NCBI GenBank assembly: GCA_003996215.1 | Contig: QJPP01001735.1 | Span: 62,001 to 126,000 of the forward strand | DNA: 64,000 nucleotides | Reading direction: 5' to 3' | From: Jaltomata sinuosa | Taxonomy: Eukaryota; Streptophyta; Magnoliopsida; Solanales; Solanaceae | Shown here: one piece after another, positions 11,101-22,799 of the stretch | Numbering within the stretch: position 1 is the stretch's first letter | Layout: the number at the start of each line of letters is the position of its first letter | Translations under genes and position numbers: made by a program | The notes under the pieces: generated by a model | The model's input: the letters and a program-made list of their open reading frames with translations, nothing else | Databases searched by the model: none | What the model was told of the DNA's origin: nothing

Positions 11101-11640
11101 TGTGGGCTATTATCACATGTTTGTCAAGAAGTTTGCTTCCATTGCTACTAGATTTACAAGGTTGTCTCAGAAGGAGGTATTGTTTATGTTGTTTGACAAG
11201 TGTGCGAAGATCTTCAAAAATCTCAAGACACTCCTGAATACAGCTCACATCCTATCATTACTGGTTGAAGTTGAGGATTTCATTGTGTTTTGTGAAGCTT
11301 CACATTCAGGTTTGGGTGTTACGTTGAAGCAGGAACGCAAAGTTGTAGCATACGCTTGTAGGAAATTAAAGTCCCATGAGAAAAATTACCCAACCTACGA
11401 TTTAGAGTTGGCAGCGGTGGTCTTTGAACTTGTGATCTGGAGAGACTAAATTTATGGTGTCAAGTGTGAAGTATTCACAGACCATCGTAGCCTGAAACAT
11501 GTGTTTACAAAGAAATATTTGAATCTGAGATAGAGAAGGTGGATGGAACTGTTGAAGGATTATGATGTGACCATCCACTATCATCCGGGTAAGGCTAATG
11601 TGGTAGCAGATGCATTAAGCCAGAAAGCGGTTAGCATGGG
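11101..11640 (+). pseudogene. RNase H, element B
   Basis: Same frame as the RT. Seen: GYYHMFVKKFASIATRFTRL (connection), FIVFCEASHSGLGVTLKQ (the family Asp of DAS is Glu here), YACRKLKSHEKNYPTYDLELAAVVFE, a stop at 11447, then FTDHRSLKHVFTKKYLNLR with TAG at 11531, and HPGKANVVADALSQKA. Apart from the stops and the active-site change the domain is complete in order and length. Confidence 0.85.
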
Positions 11641-12810
11641 CAGTTTGGCATGTATGAGGGTATCAAAACAACCCTTGGATAGGGAGATTCCTGCTCTAGA
11701 ATTCCATTTCATGTAGATAGGAATTTCAGAACATGGTAGGGTGTTGGCAAGTATTGAGAATAAACCCACATTTCGGGAGTAATTTGAAGCCAAACAGTTG
11801 CAGGATGCACAATTAAACAAGCTTCAGAAAAAGGTGGTGTACGAGGAGGCCCAGGATGCCACATTGGATGTTGGTTGGGTGTTAATCCTCAGAGGGTGGA
11901 TTTGTGTCCCTCATATTAATTACTTGATATAGAATTTATTGTTAGAAGCTTATGGCTCACGGTACTTAATACATCCGAGTGTAACAAAAATATACCGAGA
12001 CTTGAGGAAAATTTATTGGTGGCCTGGGATGAAGAGGGACATAGTTTAATATGTGTCTAAGTGTCAAAATTGATAGCAGGTTAAGTATGAGCACCAGAGG
12101 CCTGCAGGATTGCTTCAAAGGATGACCATTCCCGAGTGGAAGTGGGAAAGGATAGCCATGGATTTTGTGGTGAGTCTTCCTAAGACCTTGGAAAAGTATG
12201 ACTCCATTTGGGTCAATGTGGAAAGGTTGACCAAGTTGGCTCTTTTCATTTTGGTCATGGTGGATTACAACTCCTAGTAGTTGTCCAAGGTTTATGTGAG
12301 GGAAATTGTGAGATTGCATGGGGTTCCACTATCTATCATTTCAGACAGAAGTACGCAGTTTACTTCTAAATTCTGGGGAAAGTTGCACGTATTGTTGGGC
12401 ACCTAAAACAATTTCAGAATGACTTTTTATCCTCAGACAGATAGTCAGTTGGAGATGACAATTCAAGTGTTGGAGGACATACTCAGAGCATGTGTGATTG
12501 ATTCCGGGGGCCATTGGGATCATCTCATACCGTTGTGTGAATTCTCATTCAACAATAACTATCACTCCAGTATTGACATGGTACCGTTCGGGGCACTTTA
12601 TAGAAGGGGATGTAGATCACCCATATGGTGGTTTCAAAAAGGTGATGTGACACCTTTGAGCATTGACTTGGTTAAGGAAGCTCAGGACAAAGTGAGAGGT
12701 ATTTAAACCAAGTTGGTAGCAGCCCAGAGTAGGCAAAAAGAGTATGAGGATCGCAAGATAAGGGACATGGCATTCAAGCCTAGTGAAAAAGTATGAGGAT
12801 ACCGTCCTAG
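11641..12810 (+). pseudogene. Integrase, element B (truncated at the C-terminus)
   Basis: Same frame. N-terminal finger remains: YLIHPSVTKIYRDLRKIYWWPGMKRDIV, stop, YVSKCQN, two stops. Core: AMDFVVSLPK (first Asp), LSIISDRSTQFTSKFW (second Asp), DSQLEMTIQVLEDILRAC (Glu kept). Stops near 11716, 11780, 11930, 12047, 12072-12077, 12275-12280, 12403 and 12706. The linker AAQSRQKEYEDRKIRDMAFKPSEKV ends in TGA near 12796, and homology stops there, so the GPY/F module and any chromodomain are absent. Confidence 0.85.
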
Positions 12811-13790
12811 TGTAGACGGGAATTGCATGTTATACACTGTAGTTGTTGTGCTAGGGATGTTTAGTGGGTTTGGGTAACTTAAAAAGGGGGTGGTTGTTTT
12901 CATATGTCTTTGTTGTTATGGTTGTTGGACATGTTTTACGTAGTCTTTAAGTCAGGTGGTGGGACTAGGAATTTGGGTTATATTGCTGGCCTGTTTATAC
13001 ATGTTTTGTCTTGATTTACTCAGCTTTAGTTTAATGTCCATATTTCATTTATTAGAGCTGGTCGATGATCCTACGATTACAATGTGGTTTTGTGTGCTAA
13101 TACTGCACTTGCTTTTCTTTTGTGACTACAAGTCATATTCTGGCGGCTGCTACACGACCTCAATTATAGTCTCGACGTTTCCAGAATCCAAGAGTGAGCT
13201 GCTTTTTATGAGCTACCATGGTTTCATCTAGTTTACTTCTAGTCCATTGTTTCAGACTCAGACTTCCTTATTTTTGAGGTTGTATCCCCGAACTCTAGAC
13301 ATAAGTAGATGTTTTGGTACACGACTTTCAAATTCTAGGGGTGTTTTTCACAGGTTATTCGTTGTTAACTATTTTAGTTATGAATGCTAGTTTTATTTAA
13401 TGCAACTGGTTTTGAGCTCCTAATTTTGCTAAGTGTTGGGTGGTTATTTGGTTCGCCCATCTGGGGTTTTTGGGTGGGCGACATTTTTTGTATCTTTGTA
13501 GATAGTAGGTTATTATATAGTGCTATTTCTGTACTTAGACGCTCTTGTACCTGTGACACCAGTTTTAGGTCTTGGTTCTTATATACGTCATCTTTCTTGG
13601 TCTTTTTAGGGCCTTGTTTTATATATTTTGTACTTTTGGTATGTATCTTTACTATTGGCCCATATCTTGTTACGATTTTCCTTTTTTTTTTCTTTTTTTT
13701 ATGTTTATATATAGTATCGTGATCTTAGGTTGGCTTTCCTACTGAGGGGTTTTAGTAGGCGCCATCATGGAATGATTTTGAGTCGTGACA
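12811..13790 (+). repeat. LTR-like tail after element B
   Basis: Noncoding. The last ~50 bases (GGCGCCATCATGG...GAGTCGTGACA) resemble the 3' end of the family G LTR seen at 24413 and 24621, so this is probably the 3' part of an LTR in plus orientation. Poly-T runs at 13681-13700. The ORFs at 12956-13231 and 13384-13722 are low-complexity and match nothing I recognise. The left border is uncertain. Confidence 0.5.
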
Positions 13791-13889
13791 ATAACATTCT
13801 CTTTAATATTTTGCACATCCTTTGTATAGGGGGAAACTTACAAATATTATCCAATTTATTCAATGATTAGAGCCTTTTGGTCTTGCATA

Positions 13890-14470
13890 TTTCCTCGGGT
13901 AAATCTTGTGCATTCTCTGTATTGATGTGTCTTATATATATACCGTTGAGTTGTCAAATTTTAGGTAAATGTTACACATGATTTGACATTGGACATGACA
14001 CGGCTTATAGGCGTCCCTCAAATTTTCAATTTTCAGGTAACTCTTGCACATCATCTAACTTTGAATATTATACGTCTTACATATACCACACAATTTTTTA
14101 GCTTTCGGTTAAGTTTCACACATCATATGACTTAGATACTTGACGGGACTTTGTATGCAAATCTCATACGTCATCCAGTTTATTATATGTTTATGGCATA
14201 CAGATAACCGTCAAATTATCAACTTTTGGGTAATAATATATCTCTATGGCATACAAATAACCATCAAATTATCAACTTTTGGGTAATCTCATGCATTATC
14301 CAATTTTATATATCACTGTGGATTACATATGACCCTTGAATAGTCAAATTTTGGGTAATCTCGCATATCATCTAGTTTCAGACATTGCTTCAGCTTATAG
14401 ATATCCCTTGAACTGCGAATTTTTGGGTAATCTTGACTATAATATAACTTTGGATATTAATGGCATCTTA
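13890..14470. repeat. Degenerate tandem repeat, period about 72 bp
   Basis: The phrase (G/A)GGTAA followed by a cytosine/AT-rich 'CATCAT' stretch recurs at 13897, 13963, 14035, 14106, 14228, 14281, 14353 and 14425; the spacings are mostly 71-72, with two shorter steps and one double step. Each unit ends in a phrase like TTGAATTGTCAAATTTT. The units are well diverged, so the array is old. No ORF. Confidence 0.75.
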
Positions 14471-14499
14471 CATATATCATTTGGATTTGTATGATACCT

Positions 14500-14670
14500 T
14501 CAATTTTAGAGGTTAACAATATTTGATTGTTGCAATGTAGTCTTTATGACATGTCCCTTGAGTTTGATCTTTATGACATCTCCTTTATTGTATGGGCCTT
14601 GTGACATGCCCTTTATGATGTGGTCCTTGTGACTAATGGTATTGTCTTTGTGACATACATATTAAGGTAT
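14500..14670. repeat. Short degenerate repeats (CTTTATGACAT words)
   Basis: Variants of TCTTTATGACAT or CCTTGTGACATG recur about every 25-30 bases (near 14541, 14568, 14597, 14624, 14645). The same word recurs inside the ~180-bp duplication nearby, suggesting one shared repetitive source. Confidence 0.5.
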
Positions 14671-14813
14671 TTTTTATGCTTGTGCATCTTTTAATTAACC
14701 TTCAAATGATAGACTCTACCAGTCGTAATGTGACAACGGATATCATGCTCTTGGGTAAACACTGAGCATCAATTTGAATCTTATGGATTCCCTTGGGTGT
14801 CACCCTCTTTGAA

Positions 14814-14996
14814 AGTAGTCGTAAAGGAAAATACGGTATTTGTGGAGAACATACACCTACAATAAATGGAGATGATGGCTCTTATAACATGACCCATGTG
14901 GTCTGACCCTTGCAGCATATTCCTTGTGATATGGTCTTTATGACAAAAGTAAACATGATATTGTGAATGTAATGGCATGTATGGCAGATCAAGAAA
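14814..14996. repeat. Duplicated ~180-bp segment, copy 1
   Basis: Matches 15807-15989 base for base over long runs, for example the phrases GACCCTTGCAGCATAT and GACAAAAGTAAACA. The two copies are direct repeats separated by about 810 bases that hold a minus-strand LTR-like insert. Confidence 0.85.
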
Positions 14997-15189
14997 TCAT
15001 ATTGTAGCCTCAACCCTAGAAAGAGGGTGTTTAGCCACTCATAGCCTAATTCTTGATTACAAAATTAATGTAGTTCATACATGAATTAAGTAAAGAAAAA
15101 GAAAAGAATAAGAACCCTAAGGAAATATTCTCCTTGTGTTTTTCAATCCAAAATTCGTCCAACAGTCTTTAAAATTTAAACCAAGTGTC

Positions 15190-15199
15190 CTATTTATAG
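15190..15199 (-). promoter_or_regulatory. TATA box of the solo-LTR-like insert
   Basis: CTATAAATAG on the minus strand, a canonical plant TATA sequence placed directly downstream of the GC-rich array. Confidence 0.6.
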
Positions 15200-15229
15200 T
15201 TTGAGACAAAATTCACTCACAGGAACAAG

Positions 15230-15402
15230 GTCCGTGACACGCTGCTCATAGCATAGGCTAGGCAGCGTGTCACGCTGCTAGATGCCCCAAGCCACTGCCG
15301 TGGCACGGACCCATCAGGTCAAGCCACTAGAATTTGTAGCTACAAAGCTTCCAACCTCCGTGTCACGCCACCCATAGCAGAGGTTAGCCTCCATGGCACG
15401 AG
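15230..15402 (-). repeat. GC-rich word array upstream of a TATA box
   Basis: Words: GTCCGTGACACGCTGC, GGCAGCGTGTCACGCTGC, CTGCCGTGGCACGGAC, CCTCCGTGTCACGCC, CCATGGCACGAG. They are self-complementary around GTG(T/A)CAC. The array lies about 30 bases upstream of the TATA box on the minus strand. Confidence 0.65.
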
Positions 15403-15806
15403 AGTGGTTCTTGACATCCCGTTTTCTCTTCCAATGCAATCTTTCAACCTTGTTTGTGTCCCAATGGTTTGTAGCATGATTGTAAGCTTCAATTAGCTTC
15501 CATAACTCCTCCAAAGGTCTCCTACAAGATCTCACAACACAAATAAGTCCATAAACAACATAGAGTCCATCAAAGTATGCTAGAATATGCATAGCTCAAG
15601 CTAGCAAAGCTAGATTCCTCGTCTAAACTCTAATTGATCTTTTTCAAACTCATTATTTGTTTAATATGAAACACTATAAACAAATATGTTAGTCACACAG
15701 TACACCCTTTACACACTACATACCTCAATAGTACATCAACTTATCCTCAAAACTAAGCTAAACGCGCATAGATAATGACACTTAGGAGTGTAAATACGCC
15801 TAAGAT

Positions 15807-15989
15807 CATAGTCGTAGAGGAAAATATGGTATTTGTAGAGAACGTAAACCTATAACTAATTAAGATGATGGATCTTGCAACATGACTCTTGTGGTATGAC
15901 CCTTGCAGCATATTTCTTGCGATATAGTCTTTATGACAAAAGTAAACACGATATTGTGAATGTACTGGCATGTATGGTAGTTGAAGAAA
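15807..15989. repeat. Duplicated ~180-bp segment, copy 2
   Basis: Second copy of 14814-14996, same orientation. A 62-codon plus-strand ORF begins here but is closed in copy 1, which argues that it is not a gene. Confidence 0.85.
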
Positions 15990-17250
15990 ACACCACCTTC
16001 AATAATTCTATTGTTATTTTGATGCCTTTGCATATACCTGCGCTTAAGCTAAATGATAAATAGACATAGTGTTGCGTTCCTAGCGACTAAAGTCAATAAT
16101 CAAGGAAACTTTATAAAAGTGTTCGATGTATAAAATGAGTGACTTTGTTTGCAAATATCATTCTCTTTTTGAGGTGGTCAACAAGAAAGAGTTTCTTTTG
16201 TATGTCAATGAATGACTAACCCCCGCCTGTAGGGACAATAACAAATATTGCATGTTCATTATGATCCATGATTTACTGGGGATTCAAAAAGGATTCCATT
16301 ATTTTTTTCCCGTCTGGTAATCCCTGCATTCTCAAAAAAATTATTAGTCCTTGAAAATTTTGCCACTTTCAACTATTTCTAGTTGTCTTGGCTTTTCTTT
16401 TGTTAATTCTGAGCATTCACCCTTAATATATACCTTTAACAAAGGGATATGATGTGTGATTAAAGCCTTTTATTGATCCTTTGTCAGTCTTGGGACAACC
16501 TGCAACTACAGAAAAATCGTTAATTTTGGAGAAACTGATATGTGTTGACTTCTTTCGGTTGTCCCCACCAATCTTTCCATCTCCAAATGTTTGTTATCTT
16601 CAAGGGTTTGCCTTAACTCCCCGGGGCATGGTAGATGTATGAAAAATCAGTTCGTAAAAGGGTATTTGATATAAAGTTTTTTCAAGCAAGATAAATTTTT
16701 GGAAAATAATGATTTTTGAAAAATGATTGGAAGGGTCACTGCCAATTTGTCATGTCATGTATAGCTATATGAACGTCATTTGTTCGAATCATTGACAAGT
16801 CTGACATCTTTATGGCGTGATATGAAGATCTTTCAATATAATAGCTAGGGAGTTGAAGATGATTCTTTGATATATATGTTTTATCTGGTATTAATTTGCT
16901 TTGGACATCGCTACAGTTGGGGAATCCTAAAGTTGACTCTGATCTCCTAATGTTGGGGTGTCTATAGGGTTTGATTTTAAACTCTTAATGCTATTTGATG
17001 GATATATTTTGAGGTCCTTCTCAAAATTTCTTCCCTAGTTAGATGTTTTTAGGAAAATCTGTAACTATTGGTAAGAGATTCTTATACTCTGTAGGGATCT
17101 TGAGACTTTTCTCAAAATTCTCTTCAGTTGCATTGTTTGACACGATCTTCACTTTGCCTGTTGTATGAGGATCTTCTTCTTCTGAATCTTTGAGTTAATC
17201 TCAAAAATTTTGCCTCGGTTTTCATTATAAAAGGAAATGAAAATCTCACA
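15990..17250 (-). other. Noncoding stretch, probably 3' region of the Tat-clade element
   Basis: No convincing ORF, RNA or repeat. Its place directly downstream (minus strand) of a Tat integrase suggests the 3' untranslated/LTR part of that element, but I see no decisive LTR end. Confidence 0.35.
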
Positions 17251-17261
17251 GGAAATATGAT

Positions 17262-17515
17262 CGCGCCTTTATGGCACCTACGTATCCTGTTAAACTCAAA
17301 ATTAGGTCAAACATAGTTCCTACGACAATGTGGAAATTTGAGATAATTAGAGGGGTGAATGAAGCCGACAAAGGCCTCCTATGTATCCAATTCTTAAAAG
17401 TTCAGGTCATCATATAGTTCAAGATATAAAACTGAAATGATAGAATTTTTTAAGGGATTGACCAAACCCCACATAGGCCACCTATGTATCCCATTCTTAG
17501 GAAATCGGGTCAAAT
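17262..17515 (-). repeat. Three GGGATACGTAGG-type repeats of the Tat-clade element
   Basis: On the minus strand, variants of GGATACGTAGGTGCC, GGATACATAGGAGGCC and GGGATACATAGGTGGCC occur at about 17267-17290, 17368-17388 and 17471-17492, roughly 100 bases apart. A phrase of this kind after pol is, from memory, common in plant Tat-lineage gypsy elements. Confidence 0.55.
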
Positions 17516-17639
17516 GTAGTTTGTAAAAAATGGATAGAGGAATATTCTTAAGCTTATATAAAGCATAGAAATGATTACAAATATAAAGTTTGATTATAAG
17601 GAAAGAAATGAAACGAAAAAACCCTCTTCAGATGTAGTA

Positions 17640-18822
17640 TCTCTTCACAACGTCAAAGTTGATCATTTTTAGCCACACTTGGCCATCCATCTATAATAAA
17701 CCAGAGCTCTTACGGATAATACCTTGTGGACTACATACAGACCTTGCCAATTTGGAGCAAACTTTACCTTATATTCCTCTTAGTGAGGAAGGATACGCAA
17801 GAGGACCAATAGACCTATTGTGAACATATGATCCCTTACTCTTTTGTTGAAAGCTCGGATAATTCTTTGTTTGCATAATTTGCCATGACATACAACACTC
17901 ATCCTTTTCTCATTAATCTACGTGAGTTGTTCATAGCGAGAACAAACCCATTTTGTGTTACTTAGCTCGGCTTCATGAATTATTGTTAGGGAGGGTATCT
18001 CGACCTCAGCGGGTAGCATCTCTTTTGTCGTATACATTATTACATAGGGAGTTGTCCTGGTCAAAGTCCTGACAGTCATTGGGTATCCAAACAAAGCATA
18101 AGGTGACATTTCATTCCAAGATAAGTGACTATCAACCATCTTTCTCAAGATCTTCTTTAGGTTCTTATTGGCAACTTCTATGGCTCCATTCTTTTAAGGA
18201 TGGTATGAGGTTATATTTGATGAGTAATCTTGAACTATTCACATATCTAACTCATTAAGTGACAATACAAATTTGCTCTATTTTCTTTAATGATTAACTC
18301 AGGTATCCCAAATTTTCATATCGATTTGTTTTGACAAAATCAACTATTACCTTCTTGGTTATGACTTAATTAGAGGTATCTTCCACCCACTTGGTAAAAT
18401 AATCGACAGCAACCGAGATAAATCTATGTACATTAGAGGGTGGTGGCTCTATAGAGATGATAAAGTCCATACCCTAGTTTATAAAGGGCCAGGATGAAAC
18501 TCATAGCATTAATTTCATGAGGGGATCTCGGATCAAATCTCCATGTATTTGACACTTGTGAAATTTTTGTACAAACTTACTGCAATCATTTTCCATAGTC
18601 ATCCAAAATATCCATCTTATAGAATCTTCGTGGCTAGGGTGAACCCATTCATGTGAGGTCCAGACACTCTTACATGTACTTTTTCTTGTAATTTCGTGTC
18701 TTCAACAGAATCCAGATATCTTAAGAATCCTAAATCTGGAGTCCTCCTATAAAAAACTTCTTCGTCCAAGAGGAAGTTTTTAGCCATTTGACAGATTATT
18801 TTCTTCTGATTTGCAGTTGCTT
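17640..18822 (-). pseudogene. Tat-clade Ty3/gypsy integrase remnant
   Basis: Read on the minus strand, starting at 18822: finger region TANQKKIICQMAKNF and YRRTPDLGFLRY, then GPHMNGFTLATKIL. Core: MDFIISIEPPPSNVHRF (first Asp near 18465), VDYFTKWVE, then NGAIEVANKNLKKILRKMVD. C-terminal part: PYALFGYPMTVRTL, TPYVIMYTTKEMLPAEVEIP, EAELSNTKWVCSRYEQL, and KVKFAPNWQGLYVVHKVL near 17735-17780. The order and phrases are those of Tat-lineage elements. Stops and a frame change break it; the upstream RT is missing because a family G LTR cuts it at 18823. Confidence 0.85.
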
Positions 18823-21161
18823 TGTCATGATCCAATTTCTCAGGTCATGATTGCACCTTTAATCCCCTGTAGGCAAACCAATCCTAGTTGTCCGGAATAG
18901 TTAGTAATGGGCCACTACCATGGTAAAGCACGCACAAAAAGGATAATAAGAGGAAGAAGGTAAAGAAGGCATGTCAAAAAGGAAAGCAACCTTATTATAT
19001 ATACAGAAAACTACACCATCCTAGGACCTTGTATCATAGTATATGAGTCACTACTAAATATACAGAGTACAAGTGAGAGAACAAAAGTTAAATAAACAAT
19101 TGTATTAGAATATACAGAAGATTCAACTGTGCCAAGCGATGAGATATAGCCAAGCCCCGGTTGCTAGGAGCTCACCCTATGTCTCAGATGTCTTAGAAGC
19201 TACATGAAGTCCCCACGTCAATGGCGATGGACCATACTAGGATCTGCACCAAGAAGATTCAGGACTGTAGTATGAGCACCAATTGCATATGCAACAGGTA
19301 CCCAGTATGCATCATAGGCCGACTTGGCATATATAAAATGTAAAAGCAGTAGATAGCAGATAAGGAAAGAAAAGGGTCACAGAAGCAAATAGAGTGAAGT
19401 AGAAGGAAGCTCGCAATAGATAGAAGGCATAAAGAATACAAGTATACTAAGCTAGCTAGAGAAGATGTATCAAAGAACACCAGATGTAAGCGTAGAGAAC
19501 ACACATGTGTCCTTGCAATAATAGTAAATAAAAAAGCATAATGAATAGGGCGGTGTACATGTAACTTCAAATAAAGAGAGGGAAGGAAAGGAAACTAAGC
19601 ATAAACATGCTAACAATATAGCTCACAAGGTAAGGATGATCGAAAAGTAAATAACAAGTAACTACAGTTGGAACAAGTAAAACTAATCTACCTATAATCC
19701 CAATGAGCACCGATACACCCAAGGATTACATACAAGTGAAGACAAACCCTACTGGCATCCTATACTACCGGAGAGTACACTCCACAAATAACAAATAAGG
19801 GTGGAATAGTACAGAAATCAATGATATGATATGGTATGCCAGGTACCATATGCACCTCCTCCGGCTCTTATAGGCCTTGAAGGTTCCCTTAGAAGGGCTT
19901 CCCCATATACCTCTACTTCCTCATATAACCCTCCTCTGGCAATCTCGGCTCGTAGCCCCTAGCATGGATCGACAAGGTCCATAGAGGTTTTCGCGATCAC
20001 ATACCAACTCTCATGATCTCATGATGCGTTCCAATATTCTATCCGAGTACAAAATAAATAAAATCAGTAATAAAACCATGTCTCGTGCTCAACTCAGCCG
20101 ATTCTAGCATTATCTCAAGTACTAGTGTGAAAAACCAACATTTAATCGCTTTTATTTCAAGAAGATCCATTAAACCAATTTTAAGTCTATTTGTAGTCAT
20201 TAATATGAAAATGGTCTCATGGGGCCATGCAAGGTTAGAAAATTGATGATACTCAGACCTGCAGCCCTGTAGTAGTAATAAACCAATGCAGAAAAAGCTA
20301 TTTTCATGATAATGATAAGCTCAGATACAATCAACAACTCAATGTCAACCTAATGTCCCTGCACAAGCTTAATCTGCTCTACAACACAGATAACAAGCTA
20401 GAAATCCCTAATCAATGTCTTGGACTCACGTATACACCAAAATATCCCACTAACTATAGTCCAGAGGCATATTCAAAGGTCACCCAGGGCCATAAGGGGT
20501 AATACTACCATACTAGGTCAAATACTGAAGTAGAAGAAATATGAATGCACAACAAGTAATCACACAAGGTCTGGGGTGGCAACCTAGTAATCCCAACCCA
20601 AGGATGAGCTAAATAGTACAATTACATTCTATATAGGCCATATCTAAGATCGCTAATCTATAGCCTACATGGCATCCGATGAAAAGATGCTGGAAAGTCG
20701 TTATCCGAGCCCAAACTAGTCCAAGAAGCCTTGCTTAGCAATCAACCCCAAAAAACACAATCTACTCATCAATACAAAGCTAATGATACCCATAATGCTA
20801 ATTAATTAGTTTGGTTTAAATCTAAGTCAGGAACAGGACTGTGGGCACTATAACCTGGAACTAAAATTAAAAGTTACCACAAGGTTCCCAACGCTGCCAG
20901 TAACACATGCTCAAAATTGAGCATAATTCGGGTAAGGGAAGGGCCTAAAACAACCACTAAGTCCCAAGAACAATTCAAGAAACAGACAAAAAAATTAATG
21001 GAATTAGAGGATAGAAACTTATAATTCGAAGACGGGAAATCAACCACGGGTACGGACGATGCCACCCATATACCTAAGACGAACCCACATTAAAAATTGA
21101 GCATAAAGCTCTAGAGAAATGGTGGAAAAATGATTTAAACTTAGAAACATTGAAGGAGATG

Positions 21162-21173
21162 ACCTATATATAC
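21162..21173 (-). promoter_or_regulatory. TATA box of LTR copy 1
   Basis: AGTATATATAGG on the minus strand. The GC-rich array starts just upstream of it, the same order as in copies 5, 6 and 9. Confidence 0.6.
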
Positions 21174-21179
21174 TACAAG

Positions 21180-21430
21180 AAATAAGTGCACCTGTAGTGA
21201 TATTGACACACGTGCGTCGCTGCAGCGGCGCCCAGGCCATAACAGGGGCAGAGGTCAACAAAACCTCTAACCCCGTAGGTGCAGTCCAAATGTTATAGGG
21301 GCGTTATCGCAGGGGCAGGTGAAGAAGTGCAGACGCTCCCCAGGATGATGCCACAAGGACCGCAGGTGCAACACCCATGGTGCAGGTGTGGCTTCTAGGT
21401 ACAGCCAAAGCACCACAACCGTGCCATACA
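21180..21430 (-). repeat. GC-rich word array in LTR copy 1 (GCAGGGGCAGGTG type)
   Basis: Words such as GGTGCAGGTGTGG, GCAGGGGCAGGTG, CGCAGGTGCAAC and GTAGGTGCAGTC. It holds a G-box core CACGTG at 21209-21214. It sits about 690-940 bases from the LTR 5' end, where other copies carry different words. Confidence 0.6.
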
Positions 21431-22120
21431 AGAACCAGCAGCAACCAGCTGAAAAAACAACTCAGAATTCCTCCAATCACACCCTTGAGGATCATCTGGC
21501 GACCCGCGCATGCAAATGGACTATGCTACCTATCACAAATGGCATTCCGAATGCAATGGAATCGATGAAACTCCCAAACACGATTGACTTAACTAAAAGT
21601 GGGTCCTAAACCCAAAAACCAACCATCACTAAAATGGAACCAGATTGCCCAAAATGAGTCTAAAAGCCTCAGAATCTAAACCAAAGGTACCTCTAGCCCA
21701 AAGTCAACATTCCACAGCTAATTGCGCTGATGGAATTCCCATCCGAGGACGTCCTCTTCAAATGTTGACCAAAGTCAAACTTCCTAATCCAACTGGCTTG
21801 AAATCTCAGAAAGTGAGATAAAACCACATTGTAAGATCCTAGGCCCTGACCAATGGTCCAACTAGACCAAAATACATGCTTCGAAGCTAACAGAATTGTC
21901 AGAATCAAATTTTGAGCATGCTTCCTTAGAATGTTGACTAATGTCAATAATTTCCTAAGTTAAATCTCTAAAATAGAGAAAGGGTCGTAAATACCAAATG
22001 AATGGCTTGGGCACCAAACTATCAATCCCAACAAGTCATAAATGATTTGGGGACACTACATGTAAGCTCTAAGAGTACAAAGAAATCAAAAATATGAAAA
22101 GGATCGGAAGGCTCATTACA

Positions 22121-22799
22121 TCATCCATAAATAAAAAGGACTTCCGTCCTTGAAAGTCAGAAAAAGGGAGTACCTGAATGCTCAAACAACTGGAGATACT
22201 GAGCCCATATCTATCTCTCAGTCCCCCAAGTAGCTTCCTCGACTGGACGGTGCCTCCACTGAACCTTAACCACAGGAATATCTCTTGACCTCAATCTCTT
22301 GACATCTCTTGCTAGAATTGATACCGGCGCCTCAACAAAAGCCAACATCTCATCTAACTACATTGAATCCCACCGTAACATATGTTACTCATCTAGAACA
22401 TAACCCTGCAACATGGATACATGTAAGACTTGGTGAATAGTAGAGAACATAAGAGGCAAATCTATCTGATAAGAAACATCACCAATCCTCTGAGGAATCT
22501 CAAATAGCAAATCATACCTGGGGCTAAGCTTGCCTCGCCTGCCGAATCTCATCATGCCCTTCATAGGCGATATTTAAAGAAATACCCGATCAACATCACT
22601 AAATTCTATGGCAGAAAGTCTACGATCTGTGTATCTCTTATTCCTATACTGGGCTAGCTAAAGTCTATCTTGAATAACCCAACCTCTGTCTAAGGAATCA
22701 TGAAATAGGTTTATAATGTTCGCTCGAGACTCAAAACCATTAAACCAAGCCACTGGCGATCTGCATACCATACAATGCCTAAAAAGGGGCTATGCACAT
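22121..22799 (-). pseudogene. Integrase C-terminus and chromodomain of the copy 1 element
   Basis: Directly next to the family G LTR, so it identifies family G as a chromovirus. Minus-strand reading: a damaged end of the integrase core near 22740-22790, then MKGMMRFGRRGKLSPRYDL (about 22505-22560), IDLPLMFSTIHQVLHVSML, and a chromodomain VSILARDVKRLRSRDIPVV followed by VKVQWRHRPVEEATW (about 22195-22325). Stops are frequent. The region is cut at about 22800, where an LTR in the opposite orientation begins. Confidence 0.8.

Larger units (their letters stand above)
14997..15806 (-). mobile_element. Solo-LTR-like insert with TATA box
   Basis: Lies between the two copies of a direct duplication. 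On the minus strand it has a good TATA box (CTATAAATAG at 15190-15199) and, just upstream of it, a GC-rich array of CCGTGTCACG-like words (15230-15402). No internal domain or PBS is seen beside it, so it may be a solo LTR; its exact ends are not resolved. The minus-strand ORF at 15314-15592 crosses the array and is not a recognisable gene. Confidence 0.5.
18823..22120 (-). repeat. Family G LTR, copy 1 (3' LTR of a minus-strand chromovirus)
   Basis: Left end TGTCATGATCC joins the Tat integrase; right end reads GGCTCATTACA before the element's internal region. On the minus strand this is the family form TGTAATGACC...GGATCATGACA. Length about 3.3 kb, against about 3.75 kb for copy 7. It carries a TATA box (21162-21173) and a GC-rich array (21180-21430). 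ORFs such as 19259-19570 and 21388-21609 are not conserved in frame between copies. Confidence 0.85.

Noticed and set aside
13384..13722. 112-codon hydrophobic ORF, membrane-protein-like
   Set aside because: Low-complexity T-rich DNA gives Phe/Leu/Val-rich readings; no start context or homologue known to me, and it lies in an LTR-like tail.
14281..14470. Possible CRISPR-like regular spacing
   Set aside because: The 72-bp units are degenerate over their whole length, without identical repeats and unique spacers, in a plant context.
21377..21609. Overlapping ORFs in three frames within the GC-rich array of LTR copy 1
   Set aside because: GC-rich, stop-poor sequence opens several frames by chance; no counterpart in other copies.
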